A stretch of 64,000 bases of DNA from assembly GCA_947500575.1 (NCBI GenBank), contig CANMSI010000002.1, positions 186,001 through 250,000 of the forward strand, in the 5' to 3' direction. Below the pieces are notes generated by a model, which was given only the letters and a program-made list of their open reading frames with translations, did no database searches and was not told the DNA's origin. This document shows, in pieces, positions 16,667 to 26,313 of this stretch; within the stretch, counting starts at the first letter, position 1; the number at the start of each line of letters is the position of its first letter. Position numbers and translations under genes: made by a program. This stretch comes from an uncultured Flavobacteriaceae bacterium (GTDB lineage: Bacteria > Bacteroidota > Bacteroidia > Flavobacteriales > Flavobacteriaceae).

Positions 16667-16674
16667 CAAATATA
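16667..16674 (-). promoter_or_regulatory. -7 box for the BatA / dihydroorotase-like operon
   Basis: Read on the minus strand this is TATATTTG, an exact TAnnTTTG match 18 bp before the BatA start. Confidence 0.6.
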
Positions 16675-16753
16675 GTACAAAGTATTTACTCTATTGTAGA
16701 AAGTGACTACTATTAAGGAAACATTAATATTTTGACCGTTATGGACTGGAAAT

Positions 16754-17761
16754 CTAGCAAAAGAAAAAATAATCTACCATGGACTTACAATTCCGTTCAG
16801 CTAAATAATAACGTATTTGTTCCTGAGCCTCTTCATTTGCAACACTAATAATGCTTTGTGGGAACGCTAAGTCTTCTAGCATCGTATAGTGCGACATTTC
16901 TTGATCATAAATTTTTTTACCAATCTTTTTTGGATTATCACATAACCAATGGAAGTTGATTTCTCTTTCTATTAGTTTTTTTGCAATAGTCTTCCCCTTA
17001 AAGCCCGCTCCCCAAACTACCAGTGGTCTGGTTGCATCATAGTCAATCTTCAAGAAATAATGTAGTTTAATATCTAAGAAATAGTTTTGTGCATAATGCT
17101 CGCTAGTGCGGGAAGTACGGCTATCATAATCGCGCCATAAGTGCAAAATTGCATCGCAAGGAATACATCGAATATTATTTTCGTAAAATCGGAAAGTTAA
17201 ATCATAATCTTCTGGATACCTGTTTGGGTAAAAAGCATCACAAGCTTCCAGATCACTTTTGTAAACCATCCAGGAAGGAGAGGGAATTACACACTCTTTG
17301 TAAATTTCGCTATAGTTAGAGCCCGAAGCACTTAGCTTATTTAACCAAGTCTCATAACGCGCATATCCATTGCTAATACCCCTTTCTGAAAAATAATGGA
17401 CTTGTCCTAATGCAATATGACCTTTACCAAATTGTAGAAGGTTGGTTACCATATGTTTAAGCTTTTCTGGCTTCATAATGTCATCCGAGTCCATTCTAGT
17501 AATAAATACACCATTGCTTAATGCGTAGGCGGTTTGCAATGCAGGTATAATTCCATGTTTTTTATTTTTAAGAAGTCTAAATCTTTTATCTTTTGCTGCA
17601 TAGGTAGCAATGATGGCCTCACTAGCGTCATTGGAATGGTCATTTACCGCAATTACCTCCCAATTCTTATAGGTTTGTAGACAAATAGATTCCAAACACT
17701 GGTTCAAAAAAATTGCAGTGTCTTTAAATGGAATCAAAATACTGACCAAGGGTTCTCCCAT
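16754..17761 (-). CDS. Family 2 glycosyltransferase with C-terminal Rossmann-like domain
   Basis: A 335-residue GT2 enzyme. The GT-A domain (1 to about 220) has VSILIPFKDT, the nucleotide loop VNDHSNDAS and the metal-binding RMDSDD. From about 240 a separate nucleotide-binding-like segment follows (VVWGAGFKGKTIAKKLI, then LCDNPKKIG), a pattern seen in a GT2 subfamily with an added Rossmann-like module. Cytoplasmic, likely adding a sugar to a surface glycan. No glycan gene cluster surrounds it, so the acceptor cannot be told. Confidence 0.88.
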   Translation of the reverse strand: MGEPLVSILIPFKDTAIFLNQCLESICLQTYKNWEVIAVNDHSNDASEAIIATYAAKDKRFRLLKNKKHGIIPALQTAYALSNGVFITRMDSDDIMKPEKLKHMVTNLLQFGKGHIALGQVHYFSERGISNGYARYETWLNKLSASGSNYSEIYKECVIPSPSWMVYKSDLEACDAFYPNRYPEDYDLTFRFYENNIRCIPCDAILHLWRDYDSRTSRTSEHYAQNYFLDIKLHYFLKIDYDATRPLVVWGAGFKGKTIAKKLIEREINFHWLCDNPKKIGKKIYDQEMSHYTMLEDLAFPQSIISVANEEAQEQIRYYLAERNCKSMVDYFFFC

Positions 17762-17816
17762 AAAGGCAAGTTAGGAAATATGAATGAGTATGCTTTTTAG
17801 TACCAACTTAATCTGC

Positions 17817-18130
17817 CACGCTGGAATGCATCTAGTCGCATATAAAGATCAGATTATTTAAAATATTGAAAACAATTGATTAGGTATATATATCTTTAGG
17901 AATATGTTACACCCCACATACATCAGGTACTTATTTATACCGGAGATGTTTTAAATACCGCAGCGCGCATTCAGGGAGAATGCAATAATTTTAATACCAA
18001 AGCGCTCATTTCACAAGAGTTGTTAGCTCAATTTCGAACCGATAAGGACATTAGGTTCACTGAAATAGGTCATCTAAATCTACGTGGAAAAGCGGAAAGC
18101 ATTCAATTGTATAAAATGATATTAAACTAG
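17817..18130 (+). pseudogene. Remnant of a class III adenylate/guanylate cyclase
   Basis: A C-terminal cyclase fragment is readable from about 17924 to the stop at 18128-18130: it starts QVLIYTGDVLNTAARIQ and continues through FNTKALIS, TEIGHLNLRGK and ESIQLYKM. These are the class III cyclase signatures (YxGDxxNxAARIQ; ExGxxxLRGK). There is no start codon; the frame is closed by a stop at 17897. About 90 bp upstream, in another frame, HAGMH (17817-17831) resembles the FKAGxH segment that precedes it in intact enzymes, so the gene looks truncated and frameshifted. The rest of the catalytic domain and all N-terminal domains are gone. It ends exactly against the convergent DUF2927 gene. Confidence 0.75.
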
Positions 18131-18858
18131 TTGGTTTCGCTTAAAAGAATTTCTGTAATTACTGCTTCTGCCTGATTGCCATCCAAACCTGCTCGCATTT
18201 GAGGATGGTAAAGCAATCTGATAAGTTCTCGGTCAATAGCTGAATAGGTGGTGGTTTTTGTTGCAAAACTTTGTTGAAAAATACTGTCTTCAAACCGAGT
18301 AGAATCTTTTGCAAGTCCTAAAGATTGAGTAAGTTCTTCTCTTAGAAGATGTTTCTGTTCTGTAAGATTTGCTCTAAAAATGTCTACATACATTTGACCC
18401 GATGTAAAAAAGTTGGCTGCATTCCAAGAAATAGAAAATAAACCAAAATTTGCTGCTACAAGACCTGATTGTGATGGATATATATCGGCATATGCATCTC
18501 CACTCCCAAAGAAAACAAAGAAATTAGATGCTGCTTGGTCTGCTACAATCTCCAAGGTTTGACCATCTGTAGTAAGTGCATTAATTTCGGAAACAATAAG
18601 CTCTAATTCTGTTAGTAACTCGGTGGTGGGATTACCACCCACAAATAGTTTTACATTGGTATCCCATTTTCTAGTAATTGCACTTGCATTTCCAAATTCA
18701 AAACCAAGAGCAACTTCTTTAAAATAGGAAACTACTTCTTTTTGTTGAGTCGTTAGAGTCTCTGGAGTATCTTCTATTTGTGAATTCTCTGCATCTTTGG
18801 AACAGCCCAAAAAAATATATAAAAACAATAGTATAAATGGGATGGGATGTTTCATCAA
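18127..18858 (-). CDS. DUF2927-family lipoprotein
   Basis: A 243-residue lipoprotein. The signal ends in a lipobox (IFLGC, Cys19). The body resembles DUF2927, a family with a protease-like HxxRE(E)xTQxLG segment, here HLLREELTQSLGLAKDS at about residues 174-190. Whether it cleaves anything is unknown. It lies 12 bp downstream of the SGNH hydrolase gene and is probably cotranscribed. Its stop codon overlaps the stop of the cyclase remnant. Confidence 0.78.
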   Translation of the reverse strand: MMKHPIPFILLFLYIFLGCSKDAENSQIEDTPETLTTQQKEVVSYFKEVALGFEFGNASAITRKWDTNVKLFVGGNPTTELLTELELIVSEINALTTDGQTLEIVADQAASNFFVFFGSGDAYADIYPSQSGLVAANFGLFSISWNAANFFTSGQMYVDIFRANLTEQKHLLREELTQSLGLAKDSTRFEDSIFQQSFATKTTTYSAIDRELIRLLYHPQMRAGLDGNQAEAVITEILLSETN

Positions 18859-18870
18859 TTATTGTTTAAA

Positions 18871-19560
18871 TTATTTTGAATTAAGAGCTTCCACTATTGC
18901 TGCTTTCGCAAGAGGTTCCATAACTGCATATCCTGCTTTGGTTGGATGTACTTCATCTTCTGCATAGGCTTTAGGTAATCCATTTCTATCATCAGCCATT
19001 GCTGAGAAATAATCCAAATATACATGCCCTTTTTTAGTGGCATATGCTTTAATCATTGTATTTAATTCAGGAATTTTTTTATTTGGATTTAGTCCGGGTT
19101 TCCAGGGATAATCAAAGGCCGGTAAAACCGAAGAAAGTACTACTTTTATACCATTGGCTTCCGCTATTTCAGCCATAGAAGCAATATTATCCATAATCAT
19201 TGTTAAGGTAGAAGGACCTGTATTGCCAGCAATATCGTTGGTTCCTGCAAGAATTACTACAACCTTAGGATGCAAATCAATAACATCTTGCCTAAACCGT
19301 ATGAGCATCTGTGGAGTGGTTTGTCCACTAATTCCTCTATTAATATATGCTTCATTTTTAAAGAAATTTGGACTCACGGTACTCCATATTTCGGTAATAG
19401 AATTACCCATAAAAACAATTCTGTTCTCTAGGTTTGGGGCTTTTTCTAGTGCTGCATTAGCTGCCTTAAAACGTTCTAAATTAGCCCAATCCTGAGCAGA
19501 TATGGATAGTACTGTCATAAGCATCGTGATAAAAAAAATATAAATCTTATTGAATCTCAT
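18871..19560 (-). CDS. Exported SGNH/GDSL hydrolase
   Basis: A 229-residue esterase/deacetylase of the SGNH family with a signal peptide (residues 1-22, ending SISAQ). The four conserved blocks are present: MGNSITE (Ser), NRGISGQTT (Gly), GTNDIAG (Asn), and DEVHPTKAGY (Asp, His). Relatives act as acetylxylan or carbohydrate esterases and as lysophospholipases; the substrate is unknown. It lies 2 bp after the preceding gene, so the trio reads as one operon. Confidence 0.92.
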   Translation of the reverse strand: MRFNKIYIFFITMLMTVLSISAQDWANLERFKAANAALEKAPNLENRIVFMGNSITEIWSTVSPNFFKNEAYINRGISGQTTPQMLIRFRQDVIDLHPKVVVILAGTNDIAGNTGPSTLTMIMDNIASMAEIAEANGIKVVLSSVLPAFDYPWKPGLNPNKKIPELNTMIKAYATKKGHVYLDYFSAMADDRNGLPKAYAEDEVHPTKAGYAVMEPLAKAAIVEALNSK

Positions 19561-19562
19561 AA

Positions 19563-20060
19563 TTAATTGGATTTACTGGATGAATGAAATAACCGCTCTT
19601 CTTCTTGCTTTAGGGGTATACTTTGTTTTAGTTTTTGCAAACTTGGTCGCTGGGTAAAAAGATAGGCAATTAATAATACAGCTAGAACCCCATATAACAT
19701 AATACGGGTGTCCATAAATGCCACAAGAGCAAGCATTGTTGGACCTTCGATACAAGCATACCTTAAAATGGATGCTGTTTGATAGGTGGTCTGTTTTTTT
19801 AGTAACGAATCGTCAATTGTTACTTTTGAAACCGCTTTTTTAAATAAAAAACTACTCGCAAAATACCCTAACAACGCAACCAATGGAACTATGTACAAAA
19901 AGGGGTCCGAGTTCATTTCAAAATTGGTTATGATACGTTCATTTTGATAAAATATAAAAGCACCAAAAAGCATCGGGCCCAGTACCAAGGCGGCATGAAT
20001 GATTTGGAGAGATTTTATGTAGGCTGATGGCTTAATAGGTGCTGAGTTTGTATTTTTCAT
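19563..20060 (-). CDS. Four-helix membrane protein of unknown function
   Basis: A 165-residue protein with four hydrophobic helices (about 20-40, 55-75, 95-112, 120-138) and a charged C-tail. It is the first gene of the run with the SGNH hydrolase and the DUF2927 lipoprotein. It has the look of small flavobacterial membrane proteins without an assigned function. Confidence 0.7.
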   Translation of the reverse strand: MKNTNSAPIKPSAYIKSLQIIHAALVLGPMLFGAFIFYQNERIITNFEMNSDPFLYIVPLVALLGYFASSFLFKKAVSKVTIDDSLLKKQTTYQTASILRYACIEGPTMLALVAFMDTRIMLYGVLAVLLIAYLFTQRPSLQKLKQSIPLKQEEERLFHSSSKSN

Positions 20061-20171
20061 TCATCTAATCTATAATTTCCGCAGCTCCTGTTTAAAAAAC
20101 TAATGGGCTGTAAATAGTATTAAAAATAAAGCTTGAGATAGCATGTAATCATTAACAATACTGCTTATGTT

Positions 20172-20750
20172 TTACTCCTTTTTTTTGGGCGGCGTAATCA
20201 TAATATGAGCTCTGTGCGTACCTGGATCCATTAACCATGCATGGCCAGGTGGAGTAGGAGTGGTAGGCAAACCAGTCGTTGCTGCAGTGGCAAAAGGAAT
20301 ATAAAAAACATATCGAACGTAGGTGTCTTCAATTTCTTTGCTTTCTGGGTTAATAGTACCTGTAAAGACACATAGCGTAGCTTTATCAGGCATTTTTAAA
20401 GTGCCAGCTTTCACCTCTTCTTCACGGATATCAAATATTTCCTTAAACTTTTTACCTGCAGCTTTCAATTCTCTACCACGTACCATAAATGGATCAAGGT
20501 TTTTATGATAGGCAGCAGCCGAAAATCCCTCTTTCATAGGGTCGTCTGCAAGACATATATAGGCATTGGTTCCTTCCCTCAATGTTGTAAATTTCCCTTC
20601 ACTATCATACCCATATACTTTTGCTTCTTTCTGGAATTCTGCCGGGGCTGCTAGTACTGCAGTTTTTATTTGCCATTCTTTTGAAGGTACATCTTGCGTG
20701 TATCCAATAAATACCGTTATTATCAGCGATAGTGTGCAGAATAGTTTCAT
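20172..20750 (-). CDS. Exported protein of unknown function beside the S10 peptidase
   Basis: A 192-residue protein with a signal peptide (about residues 1-18). The mature part carries TNAYICLADDP, FMVRGRELKA and a C-terminal PGTHRAHIMITPP stretch. It is a conserved bacterial family without an assigned function that I can name. It lies 17 bp downstream of the S10 peptidase gene, so it is probably cotranscribed and works in the periplasm or outside the cell. Confidence 0.75.
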   Translation of the reverse strand: MKLFCTLSLIITVFIGYTQDVPSKEWQIKTAVLAAPAEFQKEAKVYGYDSEGKFTTLREGTNAYICLADDPMKEGFSAAAYHKNLDPFMVRGRELKAAGKKFKEIFDIREEEVKAGTLKMPDKATLCVFTGTINPESKEIEDTYVRYVFYIPFATAATTGLPTTPTPPGHAWLMDPGTHRAHIMITPPKKKE

Positions 20751-20767
20751 AATTTTATTAGTTATCG

Positions 20768-22255
20768 TTAATATTTGGCACTTTTTCCTTTGGCCATTGT
20801 TCTATCTATAAAATCTCTAATGTCATCGTTGGCATTCTTTAGATCCTCACGCCTTAAATACATCATATGACCACTTCTATATCCTTTAAAACTAAAACGA
20901 TCTTTTAATCGACCACTGGGGTCTACTTGCCACATCGTATATTTGGCATTAAAATAAGTAGTGGCTCCATCATAATAACCACTTTGGACTAATACATTTA
21001 AATAGGGGTTTTGTGCCATTGCTTGGCGTAAATTATCCCGAGTATTATCATTTTCGTTATTCCAAGGTCTCACAGGACCAAACATATTGTATTTAATATC
21101 TGTTTTGAATTTAAGTTCTTCTTGTAAATAATAATTAATAGCTGGGGTAAAGCTATGCAACCAGGATGTAAGTTCAGAGTTATAATCGGGTCTCGTTCCT
21201 GCCAGTTGTTTGTCAATTCCTAAATAACGAGAATCCAATCGCCCTACGGTATAACCACTTTTGTTGCGAAGAAGAGCTTTCCAAAAATAAGAGGTAGGAA
21301 CTGATAAATTATGATCTAGAATTTCCTTTTCCGTAAGACCGGAGTAATAAGCCATTTTTTTGGCGACAGCGTTTTTTTCAGAATCATCAATGAAACCACC
21401 TTTGGCAATTGCTGGGATAAGTGTATTGATTGTATAGGCCTCGGATTCTGGTAAAATATCTAATAAATCTTTTTGTTGCAGTTCTGCAGGCAACGCCTTT
21501 TGGTACCAGGCCGCCGCTGTAAAGTAGGGAAGATTTAAGGCAGCTGCCACTGGGCCATCTGTTCTAATTACTTTGTAATCTGCTGGAGAAACCATAATAA
21601 CTCCATTTAAATACATCCACTGCATGTTCTGTAATTCGAGGGCTAATCCCATAACCCGTGTGCCACCATAACTTTCTCCGATAATATATTTTGGAGACCT
21701 CCAACGATTATTCCGAGTTACAAAGGTGTTTAGCCATTCCGCGAGGTATTTGATATCTGCATTAATACCAAAAAACTTTTTTCGATCAACGTCTTTTCCC
21801 ATTTCTGGAATGGTACGCGAATATCCAGTATTTGCTGGGTTTACATAGACAATATCTGCCACATCCAAAATGGAATATGGGTTTTGCTTAACGCCGTATG
21901 GTTGCACCGGAAACCCTTCATCATCGATCTTTAAAATTCGAGGTCCCGTATAGGCTAAATGCATCCAAACCGACCCAGAGCCCGGACCACCATTAAAGGA
22001 GATGAGCAAAGGACGTGAGGCTCTATCCTTAATACTGTTGCGTGTGTAATATGTATAGTGAAGTGAAGCAACGGGCTTGCCCATTTCATCCCAAACAGGT
22101 TGTGTACCGGTAGTAGCGGTGTAATTAAAATTTGTTCCATTGACGGTAACGCTATGTTGTGTTACAACGGTAGTGTCAACTGGGAGTTTACGATCTTGAG
22201 CTATTAGGATATTAATGGTAAGAAAAACAGCGGAAAGCAGTAATAAATTTTTCAT
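20768..22255 (-). CDS. Serine carboxypeptidase-type S10 peptidase
   Basis: A 495-residue exported alpha/beta-hydrolase-fold peptidase with a signal peptide (residues 1-19, ending LIAQ). The oxyanion segment NGGPGSGSVW, nucleophile GESYGG (Ser), catalytic Asp (YYDGATTY region) and His (RSGHMMY) are all present. It removes C-terminal residues from peptides in the periplasm, fitting a protein-degrading lifestyle. Divergent from the oxidoreductase gene at 22397. Confidence 0.92.
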   Translation of the reverse strand: MKNLLLLSAVFLTINILIAQDRKLPVDTTVVTQHSVTVNGTNFNYTATTGTQPVWDEMGKPVASLHYTYYTRNSIKDRASRPLLISFNGGPGSGSVWMHLAYTGPRILKIDDEGFPVQPYGVKQNPYSILDVADIVYVNPANTGYSRTIPEMGKDVDRKKFFGINADIKYLAEWLNTFVTRNNRWRSPKYIIGESYGGTRVMGLALELQNMQWMYLNGVIMVSPADYKVIRTDGPVAAALNLPYFTAAAWYQKALPAELQQKDLLDILPESEAYTINTLIPAIAKGGFIDDSEKNAVAKKMAYYSGLTEKEILDHNLSVPTSYFWKALLRNKSGYTVGRLDSRYLGIDKQLAGTRPDYNSELTSWLHSFTPAINYYLQEELKFKTDIKYNMFGPVRPWNNENDNTRDNLRQAMAQNPYLNVLVQSGYYDGATTYFNAKYTMWQVDPSGRLKDRFSFKGYRSGHMMYLRREDLKNANDDIRDFIDRTMAKGKSAKY

Positions 22256-22396
22256 TCTAAAGTTGGTTTTAGTAGAAGAATAAAAATACGGAATTTGTTG
22301 GACTTCCTGAATTTTCCAATGACTCTTATTACTATCTTTAAGTGCATTTTGAACACCTGAATATTTCTAAATTTTAATTAGTGTCTTTAATACCAA

Positions 22397-23533
22397 ATGA
22401 TTATGAAAAAAATATCTAGAAGAACATTCAATTCAAAGCTATCCATGGGAATAGGTGCTGTAGCTTTTGCAGGCTCAATGCCTTGGGCATGTGGTATGAC
22501 AGGTACTAAGAAGGAAAGCTTAGGAGTTGCTTTGGTAGGTCTAGGAACCTATAGCACTTACGAGTTGGCCCCATCATTAACGCAAACCCAATATTGTCAT
22601 TTAGCAGGAATTGTTACAGGAACTCCGGAGAAAGCAAAAGTTTGGAAGGATAAATACAATATTCCAAACGAGAATATATATGATTATGAGAATTTTGATA
22701 CAATCATATCCAATGATGCTATTGATGTTGTGTACGTAGTGCTGCCCAATAGTATGCATGCAGATTTCTGTATAAGAGCAGCGAAGGCAGGAAAACATGT
22801 GATTTGTGAAAAACCCATGGCCGTAAGCGTAGCCGAATGTGATGCTATTATAGCCGCTTGTGATACGGCTGGTGTTAAATTAAGTGTTGGATATCGTCTG
22901 CATTCTGAACCTTATACCCAAGAAGTAAAACGAATGGTAAGCGAAAAAACCTTTGGAGACGTACGATATGTATCTGCGGATGCTGGTTATTTGTCTACAT
23001 CCCATCCAGAACAATGGCGTTTGGATAAATCATTATCGGGAGGTGGAGCTTTGATGAATATGGGAGTATATGCTATACAGAGCGTGATTTATGGCTCCGG
23101 ACAAAACCCTATAACAGTGTCTGCACAGGAATTTAGTACCCGTCCTCAGTATTTTAAGGATACGGATGAGACAATTACCGCGCAGTTCGAATTTCCCAAC
23201 GGTGCTATTGGTAATATTATGACATCCCATAATGCAAATGTGAATAGGCTATATACTTCTTGCGATAAAGGTTGGTTCGAATTGAACCCTGCAAATAATT
23301 ATGGCCCATTGAGCGGGCGCACTTCTTCTGGAGAAACTATTCAATTTCCGCATGAAAGACAGCAGAAGTTGCAGATGGATGATTTTGCCAAACACATTCT
23401 AAATGATAGTCCTAATGTTGCTCCTGGCGAAATGGGTAAAAGGGATATGATTATTGTTGAAGCCATTTACAAGTGCATTGCTGAGGGAGGAAAGAAGATA
23501 AAATTGGATTTAGGTACCATGGGACTTTCTTAA
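22397..23533 (+). CDS. Tat-exported Gfo/Idh/MocA-family oxidoreductase
   Basis: A 378-residue oxidoreductase. A twin-arginine signal (SRRTFNSKLS, then hydrophobic residues) precedes the NAD(P)-binding fold, so it is exported folded with its cofactor. The dinucleotide motif GLGTYS, substrate motif CEKPMAVS and the C-terminal sheet domain follow the glucose-fructose oxidoreductase pattern. The substrate is probably a sugar or cyclitol. The ATG at 22403 is an equally good start. Confidence 0.9.
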   Translation: MIMKKISRRTFNSKLSMGIGAVAFAGSMPWACGMTGTKKESLGVALVGLGTYSTYELAPSLTQTQYCHLAGIVTGTPEKAKVWKDKYNIPNENIYDYENFDTIISNDAIDVVYVVLPNSMHADFCIRAAKAGKHVICEKPMAVSVAECDAIIAACDTAGVKLSVGYRLHSEPYTQEVKRMVSEKTFGDVRYVSADAGYLSTSHPEQWRLDKSLSGGGALMNMGVYAIQSVIYGSGQNPITVSAQEFSTRPQYFKDTDETITAQFEFPNGAIGNIMTSHNANVNRLYTSCDKGWFELNPANNYGPLSGRTSSGETIQFPHERQQKLQMDDFAKHILNDSPNVAPGEMGKRDMIIVEAIYKCIAEGGKKIKLDLGTMGLS

Positions 23534-23544
23534 GGTATTTGCTT

Positions 23545-24309
23545 CTAGAATTTTTCGAATACGCCTAAGCCGAATAATGCAAAATCGTATTTTACGGGAT
23601 CTTGCGGATCCAATTTTCGCAAAGATTTATCAAGTTCTGCTAGGGCTTTGGCATCATTCTGTTTTCGTTTCAATAGCTTTAATTTTCTTGCCACATTCCC
23701 AGAATGCACATCTAAGGGGCAGGAGAGTTTAGAAGCCTTTATTTGATTCCAAAGTCCAAAGTCTACACCTGTACTGCCATCTCGGACCATCCATCTTAAA
23801 AACATATTAATGCGTTTCGCAGCAGATCCCTTTAAAGGATCTGATATATGTTTGGTGGTTCGCAATGGATGCGGGAGTTCAAAAAACAGCGATTTAAATG
23901 TGGAAATCGCTGGTTGCATACTGTTTGATTCTATATTTTTCAGAAAACAGTTCTCCAAGCCTCCATGATTTTGGTAGATATTCTGTAAACTTTGTATAAA
24001 ATAGGTGAGATCTATTCCGTTAAAGGTCCTATGAACAAAAGAACTCAATTTTTCAAGGTCCTTATGCTCGTGCTGCGTTACAAATTCGAAAGGAGCTTGG
24101 TCTAAAAGTTCCATCATTCGATTGGCATTATTGATAATACTTTTTCGATTACCCCAGGCAATCGTAGCAGTTAAGAAAGCACTAATTTCAATGTCTTCTC
24201 GCTTCGAAAATTGATGCGGTATTTGTAAAGGATCCGATTCTAGAAAATTAGGATGGTTGTACTGAAGTACTTTAGCATTTAAAAACTCCCTTAGCTCACT
24301 CTGTTTCAT
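23545..24309 (-). CDS. TIGR02757 family protein
   Basis: A 254-residue protein of the TIGR02757/DUF2400 family, conserved in Bacteroidota, with FLTATIAWGNRK and a helix-hairpin-helix-like C-terminal part (LDVHSGNVARKLKLL). The pattern hints at DNA-related enzymes but no reaction is established. Its start overlaps the end of the CPBP protease gene by 4 bp. Confidence 0.88.
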   Translation of the reverse strand: MKQSELREFLNAKVLQYNHPNFLESDPLQIPHQFSKREDIEISAFLTATIAWGNRKSIINNANRMMELLDQAPFEFVTQHEHKDLEKLSSFVHRTFNGIDLTYFIQSLQNIYQNHGGLENCFLKNIESNSMQPAISTFKSLFFELPHPLRTTKHISDPLKGSAAKRINMFLRWMVRDGSTGVDFGLWNQIKASKLSCPLDVHSGNVARKLKLLKRKQNDAKALAELDKSLRKLDPQDPVKYDFALFGLGVFEKF

Positions 24310-24863
24310 TCTAATGGGATATCAAGTAACTTTAAAAGAATAATGGGGCCTATGAGGATAAAATTATAGGTTGCATGTAACAATAAGGCCCAAACAAATC
24401 CAAAACGAACACGAATAAAACCTAGAAAGGCTCCAATGCTAATCTGTGGTGCTACTAATAATGGAGATAATAGCAGCACTGTGGTGTTAATTTCAAAGTT
24501 GGTAATGTGATAAAATCCAAACGCCAAAGTGAAAACATAAAAGAAAATAAAGAACCAACTGCTTTTTTTAAATAAAACCATAGGTGCTCTAAAAATTGTT
24601 TCTTCGAGCACTGGGGCTAGAATTACTGCAGCAAACAATACAAAAATGGGGGAGTAGTCCTCAAAGATAAGTTCCATTGCATGATCACCTAGGTCTATCC
24701 CTAAAAGTTCGGGAAGTGCATTTATAAGAATGCCTAGTACAATGCTAATTAGAAGAGAGAAACCTAATAATTTTGCAAAAATACCCAAGCGGTATTTTAA
24801 ATCCGTATTCTCATCTTCTTGATAGATAGGATGCTTTAAAAATTTCCAAAGATCTTTACGCAT
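24306..24863 (-). CDS. CPBP-family intramembrane metalloprotease
   Basis: A 185-residue protein with five to six membrane helices. The three CPBP motifs are present: EETIFR (EExxxR), FGFYH (FxxxH), and HATYN. CPBP relatives cleave membrane-bound proteins or prenyl-modified peptides. It is sandwiched between the LolD-like ATPase (3 bp) and the TIGR02757 gene (4-bp overlap), so all three are probably one transcript. Confidence 0.88.
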   Translation of the reverse strand: MRKDLWKFLKHPIYQEDENTDLKYRLGIFAKLLGFSLLISIVLGILINALPELLGIDLGDHAMELIFEDYSPIFVLFAAVILAPVLEETIFRAPMVLFKKSSWFFIFFYVFTLAFGFYHITNFEINTTVLLLSPLLVAPQISIGAFLGFIRVRFGFVWALLLHATYNFILIGPIILLKLLDIPLE

Positions 24864-24866
24864 AGG

Positions 24867-25529
24867 TTACTTAATTATGCGACCATCTACCATGGTGAGT
24901 TTACGATCTGCCATTTCTGCTAATTCTTCGTTATGAGTTACGATCACAAAGGTTTGACCGAATTTATCCCGAAGTTCAAAAAACAACTTGTGTAAGTTGT
25001 CTGCACTTTCAGAATCTAAATTTCCACTAGGCTCGTCAGCAAAAATAATAGAAGGCTTGTTCATTAGGGCCCTAGCTACGGCAACACGCTGTTGCTCACC
25101 ACCTGATAATTCGTTTGGTTTATGATGATATCGATGTGATAATCCAAGAAATTCTAGAAGTTCTTTTGCCCTAGTTTCAGCAGCATTTCTGGGTGTTTTT
25201 TTAATGAAAGCTGGAATGCATACATTTTCTAAAGCCGTAAATTCTGGTAATAACTGATGAAACTGAAAAATAAAACCAATATGATCGTTTCTAAACTTAG
25301 CCAATGCCTTGTCGTTTAAGGATATCACATCGGTACTATTTATCAATAGACTAGTTTCCTTTCTATTCGATTGAACATCTAAAGTCCCTAAAATTTGTAA
25401 TAAGGTTGTTTTTCCTGCTCCAGAAGGACCCACTATTGATACAATTTCTCCTTTCTGTATGTGAAGATCTACTCCTTTTAGCACTTGAAGATCTCCATAT
25501 TTTTTTTGAATGTTAACTGCTTTTATCAC
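24867..25529 (-). CDS. lolD: LolD-like ABC transporter ATPase
   Basis: A 220-residue ATPase of the LolD/MacB group: Walker [10 protein letters not shown], signature LSGGEQQR, Walker B IIFADEP, H-loop VTHNEE. I place the start at GTG 25529, giving [12 protein letters not shown]; the longer frame upstream adds 30 codons that match nothing in the family. LolD energises release of lipoproteins from the inner membrane, and this genome has many lipoproteins. Partners LolC/E are not in the window. Confidence 0.85.
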   Translation of the reverse strand: MIKAVNIQKKYGDLQVLKGVDLHIQKGEIVSIVGPSGAGKTTLLQILGTLDVQSNRKETSLLINSTDVISLNDKALAKFRNDHIGFIFQFHQLLPEFTALENVCIPAFIKKTPRNAAETRAKELLEFLGLSHRYHHKPNELSGGEQQRVAVARALMNKPSIIFADEPSGNLDSESADNLHKLFFELRDKFGQTFVIVTHNEELAEMADRKLTMVDGRIIK

Positions 25530-25740
25530 TCGTTTATAAATTACAGCCTGAAAGTAAACATTCGGGCAGACATGGCAAAGAGAAATTAAAAAAGCAATTC
25601 CTTTATGCTTGTAAATCAATGAACTAAATTGATATTGAATTTCTCTATAATCGCATGCATTATTTAGATGTTAATACCTTATATTGTGGCAATAATTCAA
25701 TACTTTTAATCAGGTTCTAAATTTAATTGTACAGTTCTTT

Positions 25741-26298
25741 ATGAGTATACCTGCATCCCCTAATGAATCCTTGAAAACTGCCACATTTGCTGGAGGTTGT
25801 TTCTGGTGCACAGAAGCTGTTTTTCAACGTTTAAATGGTGTAAGAGCTGTTATTTCGGGCTACACGGGTGGACATATAAAAAACCCAGCTTATAGGGAAA
25901 TTGGTACAGGTAGAACTGGCCATGCAGAAGCAATTCAAATGGTTTTTGATCCACAAGTAATTCGCTACGAAGAATTGCTAGAAGTATTTTTTGCAACTCA
26001 TGATCCTACTACTTTAAACAGACAGGCTAATGATGTTGGCACGCAGTATCGAAGCGAAATATTTTATCATAGCGAAGATCAAAAAGTACTTGCCCAAGAG
26101 ATGATTGCTCTTTTGGAAAATGAAAAAGTTTTTGAAAACCCAATTGTAACAGGAATTTCAGAAGCTGTTGCTTTTTATGAAGCAGAACAAGAACATCAAA
26201 ACTATTACAACGATCATAGATCACAACCATACTGTCAGGTAATTATCAATCCAAAAATTGATAAATTACAACGTTATTTCAGTAATAAATTAACTTAA
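25741..26298 (+). CDS. msrA: Peptide methionine-(S)-sulfoxide reductase
   Basis: A 185-residue MsrA that repairs oxidised methionine. Catalytic Cys20 sits in GGCFWCTEAVFQ and the GYTGG and HAEAIQM motifs are intact. No MsrB domain is fused. It precedes folE by 15 bp, so both are probably on one transcript. Confidence 0.96.
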   Translation: MSIPASPNESLKTATFAGGCFWCTEAVFQRLNGVRAVISGYTGGHIKNPAYREIGTGRTGHAEAIQMVFDPQVIRYEELLEVFFATHDPTTLNRQANDVGTQYRSEIFYHSEDQKVLAQEMIALLENEKVFENPIVTGISEAVAFYEAEQEHQNYYNDHRSQPYCQVIINPKIDKLQRYFSNKLT

Positions 26299-26313
26299 AA
26301 GCAATTTCACTTA

